The notes under the pieces: generated by a model
Databases searched by the model: none
The model's input: only the letters and a program-made list of their open reading frames with translations
Told to the model about the DNA's origin: nothing
Made by a program: the position numbers and the translations under genes
NCBI GenBank assembly: GCA_029204225.1
Contig: CM055094.1
Location: forward strand, 31,979,841-32,043,840
Length of the DNA stretch: 64,000 bases
Origin: Diphasiastrum complanatum
Taxonomy: Eukaryota > Streptophyta > Lycopodiopsida > Lycopodiales > Lycopodiaceae
Direction of reading: 5' to 3'
Shown here: piece after piece, positions 45,929 through 57,524 of the stretch
Layout of the letters: each line of letters begins with the position of its first letter
Numbering within the stretch: the first letter of the stretch is position 1

Positions 45929-46158
45929 TTCCTCAAAAGAAAATGTCACCTTCTTATAAAAGGAATGGCATTCTTTTTTCTATATCTCTATTGAAAAACT
46001 AGAAGATGGGTCTAATGTTTCATCTTCTACATCTGTTCCAATCGATGTAAATGTGGATGAAACATATTCTCTATGGGTGTTGAAACTAAAGTATCTATGG
46101 CTTCATAGTTCCTCAAGAGAAAATGTCACCTTCTTATAAAAGGAATGGCATTCTTTTT
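45929..46158 (+). repeat. 50-bp direct repeat, offset exactly 180 bp
   Basis: 45929-45979 and 46109-46158 are almost identical: TTCCTCAAAAGAAAATGTCA versus TTCCTCAAGAGAAAATGTCA, then CCTTCTTATAAAAGGAATGG and CATTCTTTTT. One mismatch in about 50 bases is visible. Confidence 0.93.
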
Positions 46159-47200
46159 GGGTCCATCCGCCGCGGTGGATGGACCTCCATCCAAAATATA
46201 GGACATTGTTGAGTAAGATTGGATGGAAAGTAATCAATCATTTTGTAGCAAGACTTATTAATGACAGGGTTGCATGAATGCAATTAATGGCCTTGATTGA
46301 CCAATGCAACTTCATTATATGAAATTATCATGCCAATTTGAATAACTAAAATTGTATGAATTATTGCACCATCCGATATATGACTCAAATTCCTTATAAA
46401 ATTAGACTACAAGATGCATGAATAGATATAAATTTGGAATGTAAGAGTTTATGGTGAGAATATGGAAGCAATGTAAGAGAATGTGACTTTTAACTACAAG
46501 CATTTGAGCTTGTGGTGATATAGGCTTATTAATAAGCCCAAAAGACTAGCTAACATTATCTCTTTTTAAGATAAAATGAGCATCAACAATACGATGCAAT
46601 AATAATTCAAAATAGAAACTTATGTTACTAGAAGCAAATTCTTGTCGAATACCATGTTTTATGTATGGGAAGGAAATCATAGGAGGACTGTTTTTGGCTA
46701 GAGTTAATTCATGAGGAGTACTTGACATGGGCTAAGTATCATATATTTGGTGGCTATGTTTATAGACTCCAAACATGAAAGTGCTTCTTGGTTTCCAAGG
46801 GGAGGCTCGAACTTGAGACCAAAGAAACTTTGGATGTCAAACATGAAAGTAAAGTCACTTTGTGTGTAGCCCTTCATCATTTTAATTTGTAAGTGAATAA
46901 TATGTGTGTGTTGTTGTAATTGATTTCTTAATATAGATGTAGCTTCCTCAACATTATATACTAAAACATATTCCATTGCAAGATGAATGAACATGCAATA
47001 ATCAAAACAAATTTGAAAGATTATATGTTCAATACTAGAACTATGTGCAAGTGTGATGAAAACGTCTTTTTATAATCAATAACTGAGGAAGACAAGAAAT
47101 TGGAAAAATATAGACGAAAGGAGTATAAATGGGGAAAAAGTCCTTGGTACCCTCTAACTCGTGCTTTGTTGGGTACGCGTATCTACGCAGTAAGTAGAAT
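46159..47200. other. Intergenic DNA
   Basis: Near 46165-46190 the near-palindrome CCATCCGCCGCGGTGGATGG can form a strong hairpin. Otherwise no gene or element edge is recognised. Confidence 0.45.
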
Positions 47201-47527
47201 ATGGAATACTTGATTTATGTTTTATTGTCTTTTCCATCAGACTTTATCCATTTGGTGATTGGTAAATTATTGCAAGAGGAATATGCAAGAGATCTTCTCA
47301 ATAATTGTCATCCTACCATAAATGGTCCAAAGGAAAAAGAAAATGCATTTCGTAAAATTAAAAGTGAGATTCAAAACAAGTTGGCTCAAAGAATGGAACA
47401 GGTAGGTTTTGTATATTTTATTCACCATTCATTTGTTGCTTCCATTGCTATCAAATTTTCTACCTTAAAAAAAATGCAAGAAATTGTGGGGAAACCCCAA
47501 AGAGGTCTCCACAACAATGCTCACTAA
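47201..47527 (+). other. Unassigned open reading frame, 108 codons
   Basis: Reads LLQEEYARDLLNNCHPTING and KEKENAFRKIKSEIQNKLAQ, then MEQVGFVYFIHH. The charged helical middle part ends with CAGGTAGGT, a good exon-intron border at about 47399-47403. It may be a single exon or an element fragment. No family recognised. Confidence 0.25.
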
Positions 47528-47582
47528 TAATGTCTCATGACAATACTTTGACTCTAAAGTAATGCTTGCCTTGAAATAGATT

Positions 47583-47700
47583 CGTGGGCAAAAATTCTTT
47601 GTCAAATTGAACATTCACATCCTAAATAAGACAAGAAGGCAAAATGTGGTAGCTGATGCACTTAGTAGGAAAGAGCACTTGATGGCAAAGGTTGCATGAT
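47583..47700 (+). pseudogene. Gypsy RNase H C-terminal fragment
   Basis: NVVADALSRKEHLMAKVA with a stop is the hallmark end of gypsy RNase H before the integrase. Upstream, in another frame, WAKILCQIEHSHP matches the preceding strand, so a frameshift separates them. Very short, but the motif is specific. Confidence 0.7.
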
Positions 47701-48590
47701 AGAGCAGCCTCCCACAACAAATTGGAAACCAATAAAATAGCTAAAAAACTCAGCAGGGGCTAGTAAAGGCTCTGATTCACCTAATCTAAGCTATTTTCAG
47801 AATAGCCTATAAACACCCACAACACATTCATGATCTAAATAACAGAACAAATTCATTTAGCATGTATGAAATGATCTGAAAAGCAACTGCGTGAAAGTTA
47901 CCTGTTACAAATAGGAGAAGAAACAGCTTGCTTTTATTACAGATAGGTGCATTTCTGAAAAATATTGTGACACAGCTTGTGAGAGTGATTGAATATAGAA
48001 GGCTAGCTGAATTCACATATACATTCATGCATTGTTCACATTACTATTGCCCACATTTCCTCAACAAAAGGAAGCCAGGTCCTGATATACATATAATGCA
48101 CATAAGAAAAGGCATCTTGATACTTCATATAATGCACACACCAAAATCTTGATTGTTAAATTACAGAAGATATTGAGACTTACAATACTTTGATGATCAC
48201 TGGCTCAAGTTTCGTCAGCTTTAGTAAACTGTGATCGAAGCGAAGAAGCCTTATAGAATCTAGTAAGTTACCTGGCATGAGTGACAACCATGCCAGGAAT
48301 CACAAAAGAATGCGGAACAACGCAAGAATTACAGGAATCAACAGGATGTAATCTGCCAATGAACAGATTAATAGCGTGAGGCGGCCATCAATCCATGATA
48401 TATATAAAGATGATCTCAGTTCAGATCTGCTCCCTGAGTTTAAAAATCCGCTCACTCTCTCTGTAGAACTGATACCTAACATCAGCAAAATTTTCCAGAT
48501 CGCAATATACAGAACTTTTTTCTTTTGATGAAAGTGCGCCAAAAATTTCCTGGCCTCTTGCACGATGATATTATAGTGTTCTTGGAGAAT
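47701..48590 (-). other. 3' flank of the syntaxin gene
   Basis: Probably contains the 3' untranslated region. The - strand has AATAAA at about 47934-47940, some 650 nt after the stop, as one possible polyadenylation signal. No other gene seen. Confidence 0.4.
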
Positions 48591-49487
48591 TCATTTCTTA
48601 ACTATTGGAACAACAATTGCAACAATTATTATCAGTAACAAAATAATCCCTATGATCGTCCATTTTCTGGTGTTTCTTTGATGCTTCTTGGCAACGAAGA
48701 GCTGAGTAGTCCCCTTCTGAACAAATGATGAAGCCCTGTTCACTTGGTCCTCAATGATATCCAGCACCTCTCCTTGGGAATCCACAAGCACGGACATATC
48801 CAAAAATATCTGATGAACGTCAAGTAGATTCTTTTCAATTTCTTTGACTGCATCGTGTCTTTCTTGTATTTCGCGAATGGTTTCTATTACTTGACCTCGA
48901 CCTTGTTCCTGAATAGCCTTCTGTAGGAATGTCTCACTTTCTCCGGTTTCAATTATGTGCTCAATTACTTCGTCATCTGCTTGTTTCCCAGTAACTGTGT
49001 AATACCTTCTTTCGATTGTTTCCTTGTATTCCCCAGTAATTTTCTCTCTCAGGACTTGGAATTCCCCCATGAGATCCTTAAGCTTCTTTTTTAGGCTGTT
49101 GGTGATAGCGGTCCTGGTTCTATCAGTCGGAGTCCCCTCCTCGCAGCCAGGCGTCTTCCGATTTGCTACGTTAGACTTCTCAACTTCCAGTAGCCTTTTC
49201 TTTAGGGATTTAGCCGTTTTCAAGACCTCGTCAACATCCTTGTCCATACGCACCCTTAAATCCTTCATCGCCTGCGATTTGTGAATGCTTTTGCCTTCTT
49301 CATTGGCATCCTGTAATTTCTTCAAAAGCTCTTTGATTTTGTCCATGCTAGTCTGCATCTCGCCGATTTCTTCAAAGAACCCTGCCAAGCTTTTCTCCGT
49401 GTTGATCTTAACCAGCTCCAGATCCGGTCCACTTTCCAAGTTCTGATTGCCATTCCGAGGCAATGTTTTGCTAAGCAAATCGTTCAT
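48591..49487 (-). CDS. SYP132-like: Plasma-membrane syntaxin (Qa-SNARE, SYP1 class)
   Basis: 298 residues in a single exon, ATG at 49487 and stop at 48591-48593. It starts MNDLLSK as many plant SYP1 proteins do. Domains: Habc helical bundle about 28-160 including MDKDVDEVLKTAKSLKKRL; linker with TPGCEEGTPTDRTRTAITNS (112-131); the RYYTVTGKQADDE segment (161-173); SNARE helix about 203-265 with LQKAIQEQGRGQV before it; zero-layer Gln238 in VDSQGEVLD; and a membrane anchor 276-296 ending VVPIVKK. It would sit in the target membrane and form the Qa helix of SNARE complexes that fuse secretory vesicles, for example at the cell surface or cell plate. The PGC and DRTRT residues resemble SYP13-type proteins, though the subgroup is inferred. 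Length is normal and nothing is broken. No introns. Confidence 0.95.
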   Translation of the reverse strand: MNDLLSKTLPRNGNQNLESGPDLELVKINTEKSLAGFFEEIGEMQTSMDKIKELLKKLQDANEEGKSIHKSQAMKDLRVRMDKDVDEVLKTAKSLKKRLLEVEKSNVANRKTPGCEEGTPTDRTRTAITNSLKKKLKDLMGEFQVLREKITGEYKETIERRYYTVTGKQADDEVIEHIIETGESETFLQKAIQEQGRGQVIETIREIQERHDAVKEIEKNLLDVHQIFLDMSVLVDSQGEVLDIIEDQVNRASSFVQKGTTQLFVAKKHQRNTRKWTIIGIILLLIIIVAIVVPIVKK

Positions 49488-50699
49488 GTTTGCTTACAGT
49501 TCGACAAAAAGAAGAATAGCGAAGTGTGTTTGGCTCTAGAAAAATTCTGATGAAATAAGTACCACTATCAAGGCTTAGAAATTGGGTGCACGCGTTATGT
49601 TCTCTCCAAAGTATGGCAATTTTGACACATACAACTCGCAGCCAGATGATATCTACGCATGCATTTCTCTATCATGAAGCTGGCTTCTTTCTGAGAACGT
49701 GATTCTTAAAGAACAAAGCTCTTGCCTGAAGCGCGTAACATTTTTGAAAGGTCTCAAGAGATTTCGCGGAACTGTAATGGAAACAATGAACCGGACTTCT
49801 TAACGGAATATGTAAGCTAGGAATCCAAAAACGAAAGCAGTGAATGCATGCCTAACTCTATGAATAGACTCCTAAGTTCCTCAGTCAAGCTAGCTCATGC
49901 ACAAAAAAGATTGTCCATACATCTTACTGGGGACGTCAAGGTGTAGAGCTGGTCAAAGCGAAATGTCGCCGTAATGCTAAAAGCTCTGGCAACAACGGGG
50001 CCCGCAGAAACGCAGCTTCCACTGGGCCATCCAATGGATCAGAATAACACTATCTAAAGATTTAGGTCCTCCCGTAATTGATCATCAATTCAACTTGTGC
50101 TATTCAGGAGCATCTGAGGCAGTAACCATCCGCTGTGCCGTATCCTAATTGAAGAACAAGTAATCGCAAAAGATAAGGGGAAATGGTACAAACCAAACAA
50201 ACTTCCATTTGTCCAATGAAATACGAGTATAAAGCTGGTTCAACCAGCAAAGTCACTATAACATCAATATCATGATCATAATTTTTCCAGATCCAAGCAG
50301 GCAGCAACTTCCCAGCACTCATCCATCCATCCAGGATTCAACATTGAACAAGTCGCAATACCAAATATATGATTTCCAATTCATTTCCAAATTCCAATCC
50401 ACAAGAGTCAGCAGCGTGTCCAATTTCTTCGATTCTAGGACCAAATTTGCAAAGAAACGTGAATCATCACATCAATTGATGATATATTCAGTAATGGCCC
50501 CACACGGTTGCTCTGCGCCCACTCTTGACTCCTCCTCATTCCAGAACCAGGAATTAGAACATGATTATTATGATTATTAGTGTTATTGACGATGATCGTG
50601 ATGCTTTCCCTATTGTTGTATCAGAACATGAGTAATGAGTATTATTTATTCTTATTATTGATCATGATCGTCATGGTTTTTCCCTGCTGATGTTTGGGT

Positions 50700-50731
<32 letters not shown>

Positions 50732-51509
50732 TTATAGTGATGTCGAGGATGTGAGGGAGAAGGCGCTGATTCCATTCAACAACGTAGTGTTGAATTGTCT
50801 TCCGACGACTGTTGTGAATATTGTGTGTGGCCATGAGGTTCCCTATAGTGGAATTGGTCCTCTCCGTCACACACTTCCTCCACTCATACTCTCTGTGTAT
50901 GGAATGATCTCTTCTCGTATATGGAATGATCTCTGCTCTGTCTATGCATAGTGGCACCATTTACTCCTCCAACTATGCACCATTTGGGAAAGGAATACCG
51001 CATCTTGATTTTCAATGGGAACTTCAATTTGGGACCAAAGAACCTTTGGGTGCCAAGCTAACCCACGCGATAGAGTGTGCATAGCCCCCTCCCCCGCTTT
51101 TTGTACACTGCACCAGGCTTTCGTGTTGGCTCCCGGCTCTCGGCCCGACGAGCTACTTTTATCTATTTTATTTTTTATTAAGAATGGATGCTCGAAGTGG
51201 CACTAGGCAACCTAAAACAATATCCCATAATCAATTTCCGGAGCTCTCCAATAAGCCATATAACTAGAAACTAGCTTTCACTCTCATGTGTGTGCGGGTG
51301 CTCGAGAAAGATGGTCACATGTGTCGGTGGGATGGGCAAGTGGCACAGAGACCATGCTAGTGCCCGGAACCATGTGGGTGCCTGCAAAAAGATGTGCACC
51401 GTAGCCCGAGACACCCGAGGGGTGGGTGCCTACGAAAAATGTGGCACTATATAGATTCATGAGCAAAAGCATAAACCTGTATCAAGCACACATGATTGTT
51501 GTAGCAAAC
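49488..51509. other. Upstream flank of the syntaxin gene and intergenic DNA
   Basis: The promoter of the syntaxin must lie at the left part. I cannot point to a convincing TATA box. An (AT)n tract lies at 50699-50724. From 51330 to 51460 GTGGGTGCCT motifs recur twice (CATGTGGGTGCCTGC and GGGGTGGGTGCCTACG). No gene recognised. Confidence 0.4.
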
Positions 51510-51590
51510 ACAAAGAAGGATGGACTTTGGCACAAGAGGCTCGGACATGTAGGTGCAAATGTATTGAACTTGCTATTTTCATAGCTTGAT
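51510..51590 (+). pseudogene. Copia integrase zinc-finger fragment
   Basis: NTKKDGLWHKRLGHVGANVL carries the first two His of the HHCC finger of copia integrase (H-x4-H). It ends in a stop after about 27 codons. It belongs to a different copy from the gag that begins at 51713. Confidence 0.6.
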
Positions 51591-51712
51591 AAGCTCCCAC
51601 AGTACAAGACTCTACTAGTTGATAGAGTAATTGTTTTCTTGTTTTGTAAATATCAGATTTTCATACTTAAGTCACTGATAGTTTCTCCTATCACTTAGAC
51701 TAATTCTTCCAC

Positions 51713-54700
51713 ATGGATTCCCAAGGGAAAGCCAGTCCTATCATGGACAAGCTTGATGGAGCCAATTACCATCTGTGGAAATTTAAGATGAAAACTGTAC
51801 TAATGGCAAAAGAATTGTACGACGTTGTTACATGTGCAGAAGGGAAACCCGAAGCGGACGACACGACAATCGCCAAATGGAAGCTGGAGGATGGAAAAGC
51901 TTTCGCGTTGATCATCCTCAACATCACGGATACCCAGATTGGCCACATATCCGAGGCTCAGACATCGAAAGAAGTCTGGGACATCTTGAGCACACTATAC
52001 GAAGTGCGAGATATAGCTTCTAAGCTACATCTTAGGAAGAAATTATATTCCCTCAAGATGACGAATGGTGATTCTCTGCAGAATCACATCAATCAATTCA
52101 AGAACCTGCTAAGACAAATGGCTGCTGTCGGATCTGTCATAGACGATCAAGACGCAGTGATGCAACTGCCTACAAGCTTGCCAAGTTCTTACGACAGCTG
52201 GGTGATGATCATCACGACACATCCAGAATTGACTCTTTCGAGAGTCATTACTATGTTGTTGCAGGAAGACACGTGAAGGAACGAAGTCTCAAGTTCCTCA
52301 GCTGATTCTCACGCCTTGTACACCAACAAGAGCACGACCAAGTAGAACAAGAAGAAAGGCTCGAAGCAATCAAAGCCAGACCAGAAACCAGCTCAGCACA
52401 AGTAACAGTCGAATCCGCAGACAAAAAAGAAGCTGTTCTGCAGATACTGCAAACGAAACAACCACGAAATACAAGGCTGCTGCATACTTCAAGCGAAGAA
52501 CAACAGCAAAGGGCAGTCGAATCAAGTGGCGAATGCAGCTGCAGAAGCTCCACAGCCTATTCAAGAAACGGATCATGATGCCTTCATGACTAACCATCAA
52601 GGAGCATTTGGCGACAGTTCTTGGTTCCTAGATTCCGGAGCCACTCAGCACATGACTAGCCTCATTGGCTGTTTCGAGTCCTATACACCTTACAGTACTC
52701 AAAAATTCGTTCACCTTGGCAACAATAGCACACAAGCTATTAAAGGTGAAGGCATTGTAAGATTATGTTTTGCAAATGATCAGTCTAAGCTACTCTCAAA
52801 AGTCCTGTATGTACCAAAGTTATCTACGAATCTGCTCTCTATAAGCAGAATCACAGATCTAGGACACAGAGTAGAATTCGAATGTGATCAGTGTAAAGTA
52901 GTTGATAGGACAGACAAGATCCTAGCACTCGAAAAGAGACATGGATACTTGTATAAATTAAGTCATTGTTTTTCTGCCTCTAGTCAAGCTCTCACTACTT
53001 CAATTCATTCAAATAAAGGTTTACTTTGGCATTATAGACTTGGTCATTTAAATCATGCTGCTGTACAACGAATGTCTAGATCTATTGTTCTTGATCTCGA
53101 CTATCATCGCGAAAAAGTCGAGTTACCTGTCTGTCAAGACTGTCTAGTTGGTAAACAGACTAGAAAACCATGTAAGTCAAGCCATCAGCATGTTGCTAGA
53201 TGATTGCTAGATGTTGTACATTCAGATATTTGTGGCCCGATAAAAAATCCTTCATTGAAGGATGCCAAGTATTTTATAACCTTTATTGACGAATTCTCCA
53301 AAAGGACGATGTGTATTTTCATAAAGAAGAAATCAGAAGCCTTCAACTGCTTTAGAATCTTCAAGGAGCATGCAGAAAAGGAGACTGGAAGGACGATCAA
53401 GGCCCTAAGGTCAGACAATGGTGGGAAATACATCTCTGGAGTATTGCCAAAGCCAAGGCATTGAGCAGCAATTCATCACTCCTTACAGTCCTCAGTCTAA
53501 TGGCTTAGCTGAGAGGAAGAACCGTACTTTGGTCGAATCTGCTAAGTGTATGCTATCGAATCCATCGTTGTCCAAGAGATTCTGGGTTGAAGCTGTCTCC
53601 ACTGCAGCTTACTTCCAGAACATATGTTCGACCAAGGCCCTCTCAGACAAGACACCCCACAAGGTGTGGACAGGCTCTAAGCCTTCTTTGAAGAACCTAA
53701 GAGTGTTCGCTTGCATTACCTACGTGCAGATCCCAAAAGACACAAGGAAGAAATTGGACTTCCAAGGTCTCAAGACCATCCTGATCGGATATACTTCGTC
53801 TAATAACACCTACAAGCTATACGATCCTGATACCCAGCAAATCTTGTATAGCCGGGATACAGTCTTTATTGAGGATCAATTTGTCGACCTCAAAGGCAAG
53901 GATATTGCTCAAGAAGAACCTACATCTCCTGCAATTGACATGACAGTCCGAGCTTTTGGCTCAGGCGTGTCTATTGTCGACCCACTTCGAGACAGCGAAT
54001 CAGACGAAGATGTTGCTGCTACCCAGCAACAAGTCCTAGGAGCGGTTCATCAGTCGAATCATCCCAGAAGATCAAGCCGAGTGCGCACACAGCCCACAAG
54101 GTATACTCCTGAGTCTACCCGTCTCTTAATGCAGGAATCGACAACAGTCGAAGAGGCACTCAGCCAACTAGAGAAGCCATGGACAGAGAATATTCCTCTC
54201 TGATCAAGAATCAAACATGGTCATTAGTAGAAGCTCCTATTGGCTGCAATATTATTGATTACAAATGGATCTTTAAGATCAAATATAATGCCAACGGAGC
54301 AATTGATCGAAGGAAGACTAGACTAGTAGCACGACAATTCACCCAGATCTCGAATGTTGACTATAGTGAGACTTTTAGTCCAGTCGTCAAACATTCATCG
54401 ATCCGAATGCTCTTGTCTTATGCTGCAGCTGCCGACCTCGAAGTACATCAACTTGATGTACAAACAGCCTATTTGAACGGAGTCATACAAGAAGATATCT
54501 TCATGATCCAGCCCGAAGGATACGTTCTAAAAGGCATGAAAAATCATGTCTGTAAACTCCACAAACTGTACGGCTTGAAACAGTCTGCCAGAGCTTGGTT
54601 TCAGAGGATCAACACATTCCTCATTGAACAAGGATTCAAACCAAGCACTGCTGATTGTAATGTTTATTCAAGGTCAGTGCAGCAATCCTTCATTATCATC

Positions 54701-55617
54701 ACCTTGTATGTTGATGATACGTTGCTCTTCAACAACAATACCAAAATGATCAAGGATGCAAAACATATGTTGTTCTCAAAATTCGACATGACTGATCTGG
54801 GAGAAGCTCACTTCTGTCTTGGAATTCAAATCCACAGAGACAAAGCAAATCGACTGATTTACATCACTCAACAAAGGTATCTTCACAATGTTCTTAACAG
54901 ATACAATTTGATGAATTGTAAATTAGCTCACTCACCAATGAATCCAGGCTCATGTACGCAATGGTCTGTACAAGACCAGATATCTCTTTTGCTGTAAGCT
55001 CACTCAGCCAATATATGGCTAATCTTGGCATTACCCATTGGAAGGCTCTTATTTGAGTCATGAGATATATTCGAGCTACCATGGACCAGTGCATCTGCTA
55101 TGGAGACGTCAGCAACGACAATCTTCATCAGCTTAGTGGCTATTCTGATGCAAGTTGGGGAGGAGATGCAGACAGTCATAAGTCCACATCTGGATTTACA
55201 TTCTTCTTCAACGGCGGTCCTATTTCATGGAGCAATCATAAGTAAATCTCTATCGCACTTTCTTCTACTGAAGCAAAATATATTGCTGCTTCTCAATCTA
55301 TTAAGACAGCGTTTTGGTTGAGAAATTTGTTGTCAGACATCAATCTGTATCAGAGCAGCCCTACAATTATATTTTGTGATAATCAAAGTGCTATTGCCTT
55401 ATCTGTCAACCCTAGATTTCATTCTAGGAGTAAGCACATTGAGATCAGATATCACTACATCAGGGGCAAGGTTCTCGATAGAGAGGTAAGCTTAACGTAT
55501 TGCAGAACACAGGACATGGTTGCAGACATTTTCACGAAAGCACTCAGTGTTAATGCACACAACAGATTTTGTGCATTGCTCACTCTGAAGATCAAGGCAT
55601 TCATGGATCCAGATTAA
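51713..55617 (+). pseudogene. Nearly complete but broken copia gag-pol
   Basis: Gag starts at 51713 (MDSQGKASPIMDKLDGANYH) and runs in frame 2 with stops at 52274, about 52343 and 52403. Zinc knuckle CRYCKRNNHEIQGC near 52439-52480. Protease SSWFLDSGATQHMT near 52616. Integrase finger HYRLGHLNHAAV and CQDCLVGKQ; a TGA at 53201; catalytic Asp in VVHSDICG and in LRSDNGGKY. The frame shifts near 53440 and then shows NGLAERKNRTL with the catalytic Glu. A second shift near 54175 leads to reverse transcriptase (DYKWIFKIK, LDVQTAYLNG, LYVDDTLLF). Near 54950 there is a deletion and shift, then RNase H (SGYSDASWGG, CDNQSAIALSV, MVADIFTKALS). The 5' LTR and primer site are missing. The family is shared with 23090-24270, 36250-36546 and 57525-58796. 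Confidence 0.95.
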
Positions 55618-55624
55618 GGGGGGG
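55614..55624 (+). other. Polypurine tract of the copia copy
   Basis: An AAGGGGGGG tract after the pol stop and directly before TGTTGGATTTATTCCC, the LTR start at 55625. Confidence 0.85.
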
Positions 55625-56307
55625 TGTTGGATTTATTCCCTCTAGCTCTCCTAAATCCCATTTTAATCTGCCTCCATTCATGTTGTATATTTACTAATGT
55701 TGTTACGCAGTCTGCATATTTACATGCAAATTCACACAGACGAAGAAAAGGCAAGAGAATCGCGACACTGTGTTTCTACACAGTTTAAGGTGATAGGTGA
55801 AAAGGAGACACTATCTTACTGAATGCCAAAAGTGCCCTAAAAGCTAAGTCACCCTGTAAATCTTATCTTAAGGCCATTCATAAGAGTGACGCACTATTCG
55901 CATCATCATAAACATTCACTTCAGCACTGGCTGACGTCGCACCCTTTTCACGCTCACCCCATGCAGTTGCGCTAATAGATTGGACAACGATTGCAGCCAC
56001 CCACGATCTCCTACTGTACTTTCACATCTGCACACCTGTAATATTATGTAATATGTATATACTGGACACCATTCGTGTAAAGATGACGATGAAGACAGTA
56101 GAAGAAGATGACATAAACTAAGTAGATGCCGTGAGCATTGATTTTTCATTTTGTCAGAATTAAGGTTTAATGATAATATACTTAATTTGATATAGTTCAT
56201 TGTTCTACGTTCAGATCTATGTTAATATTGCTATGCTTATCTTTCATTCTGTCTAATCTTTCTAGTTGTTCTTACTGGTAATAGACAATTAACATTTACT
56301 CTTGTCT

Positions 56308-56405
56308 TTCGCAAATCATTCGCGACTAATTATCAGTCGAGCACAGTCTAGCTCTTTGCAAATCATTCGCGACATATAATTTGTCTTGCTATTCGCGACA
56401 AACTA
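56308..56405 (+). promoter_or_regulatory. Cluster of CATTCGCGAC motifs in the copia LTR
   Basis: AAATCATTCGCGACTAAT, AAATCATTCGCGACATAT and GCTATTCGCGACAAAC occur within 100 bp, upstream of the TATA box. TTCGCGAA-type motifs recur at 59870-60035. Repeats of this kind in U3 often bind transcription factors; the E2F-like core TTCGCG is an inference. Confidence 0.45.
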
Positions 56406-56616
56406 TTATTCTGACACTTCATCTATTAATGTTTGGCTACGTAATCTAGAATGACCGTGATTTCTATCACTAAAGTTCTGTCATTCTGATAGGCGTAGTC
56501 ATGCTTATGGAGAGAGTCATATAGTTCATTCCGCTGCGCAAGAACATTTTCTGTTCGAGTTCATTTCTCGTTCGTTTCTTGTTCGAGTTCGTTTCTCGTT
56601 CGTGTTCGTCATTTAT

Positions 56617-56617
<1 letters not shown>

Positions 56618-56658
<41 letters not shown>

Positions 56659-56666
56659 CCCCCCCC
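56618..56666 (+). repeat. Poly-C tract, 40 C then G then 8 C
   Basis: An unusually long homopolymer for a plant genome, about 30 bp upstream of the LTR TATA box. The complementary strand is poly-G and could form G-quadruplexes. Length may be inflated or unstable in assembly. Confidence 0.9.
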
Positions 56667-56849
56667 TCTCCAACAACCAGGGTCCTCCTCTCTATTATAA
56701 AAAGGGACCAACTCAAGCTCCTACACATGCTCATTTTCTCATTTCAATAAAGCAGATTGGTTCTATTCAGAAATGGATTGATGAATGTCCTTGCTCTCTA
56801 TCACTTTTTCTCCATCTCTCATGCTTTCTTTGGGGTTTGCTAATTGTTG

Positions 56850-57265
56850 GATCTGATTGTTAATGGGATTGTATGTTATTATACTTTTTATGAGAGAGAA
56901 AGGGAGAGAGAGAAAGAGTAAGCTATCTTATTGTGGATGCGTAGTGTTAATGAATCATAGTGTTAATGTTTAGGGTTAATGGATGTTAGAGTTAGATGTG
57001 AAACTTCCATTCATGTTGAAATCTGAACTATAATATCGCTCTCATGGGAATGAATCTATGCGTGACAACTAACTTCGTCTCTTTGATGCTAGATTGACTA
57101 GATCTAGGTTTGAGGTTAGGCAAGCAAAGAAACCCACTATAGACTCGTATTTTGTATTTTTGTCTTGCTTACTAGAATTAGACTTACTGTATTATGCATC
57201 AAACAGAAAGTATATAGTTTGTGAACAAATTCGTGTCGCGTCATGTAACTTACAAATTAGAAAAG
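56850..57265. other. Sequence between LTR and repeat pair
   Basis: A short GA-rich stretch (56892-56918) and GTTAATG repeats near 56945-56990. No gene seen. Confidence 0.4.
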
Positions 57266-57505
57266 ATTAAACATCTACAACTAATCGCGAATTAGAAGAG
57301 TGGCAGATTAGCCACAATCTAGAATACTTCTGCTGATGTCATAATATCTGATCAAATGTTTGTACCCCTTGGTACTTGACTGATCTTCTTGGCTGTTCGT
57401 GGAGCATAACTGATTTCGTGTCGTATCATGTCTTGTCATCTTTGTCAAAAATTCAAGATTGAAAGCTAGCAAAGCTTTGGCATTAGAAACATTTCGTTTC
57501 TTCAT
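57266..57505 (+). repeat. Direct repeat, first copy (second at 59703-60090)
   Basis: Shares GATTAAACATCTACAACTAA, AAGAGTGGCAGATTAGCCAC, TGATGTCAT-ATATC-GATCA, TTGGTACTTG and GCTAGCAAAGCTTTGG with 59703-60090, in the same orientation. Each copy is followed by a copia gag-region remnant on the - strand. It is therefore probably part of the copia family or a shared insertion context. Confidence 0.8.
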
Positions 57506-57524
57506 TATTGACTAAAACAGAGGT

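Larger units (their letters stand above)
55625..56850 (+). repeat. 3' LTR of the copia copy (right end approximate)
   Basis: Starts TGTTGGATTTATTCCC. Contains three CATTCGCGAC-like motifs (56308-56405), a run of 40 C (56618-56657), a TATA box (TATTATAAAAAGG, about 56693-56705) and a CAATAAAG signal near 56744. This order of elements fits U3-R-U5. The right end is not marked by a primer site; I place it near 56850 by length and by the end of the R-like segment. Confidence 0.6.

Noticed and set aside
49024-49284. Reading frame of 86 codons opposite the syntaxin
   Set aside because: Shadow of the syntaxin coding sequence on the other strand.
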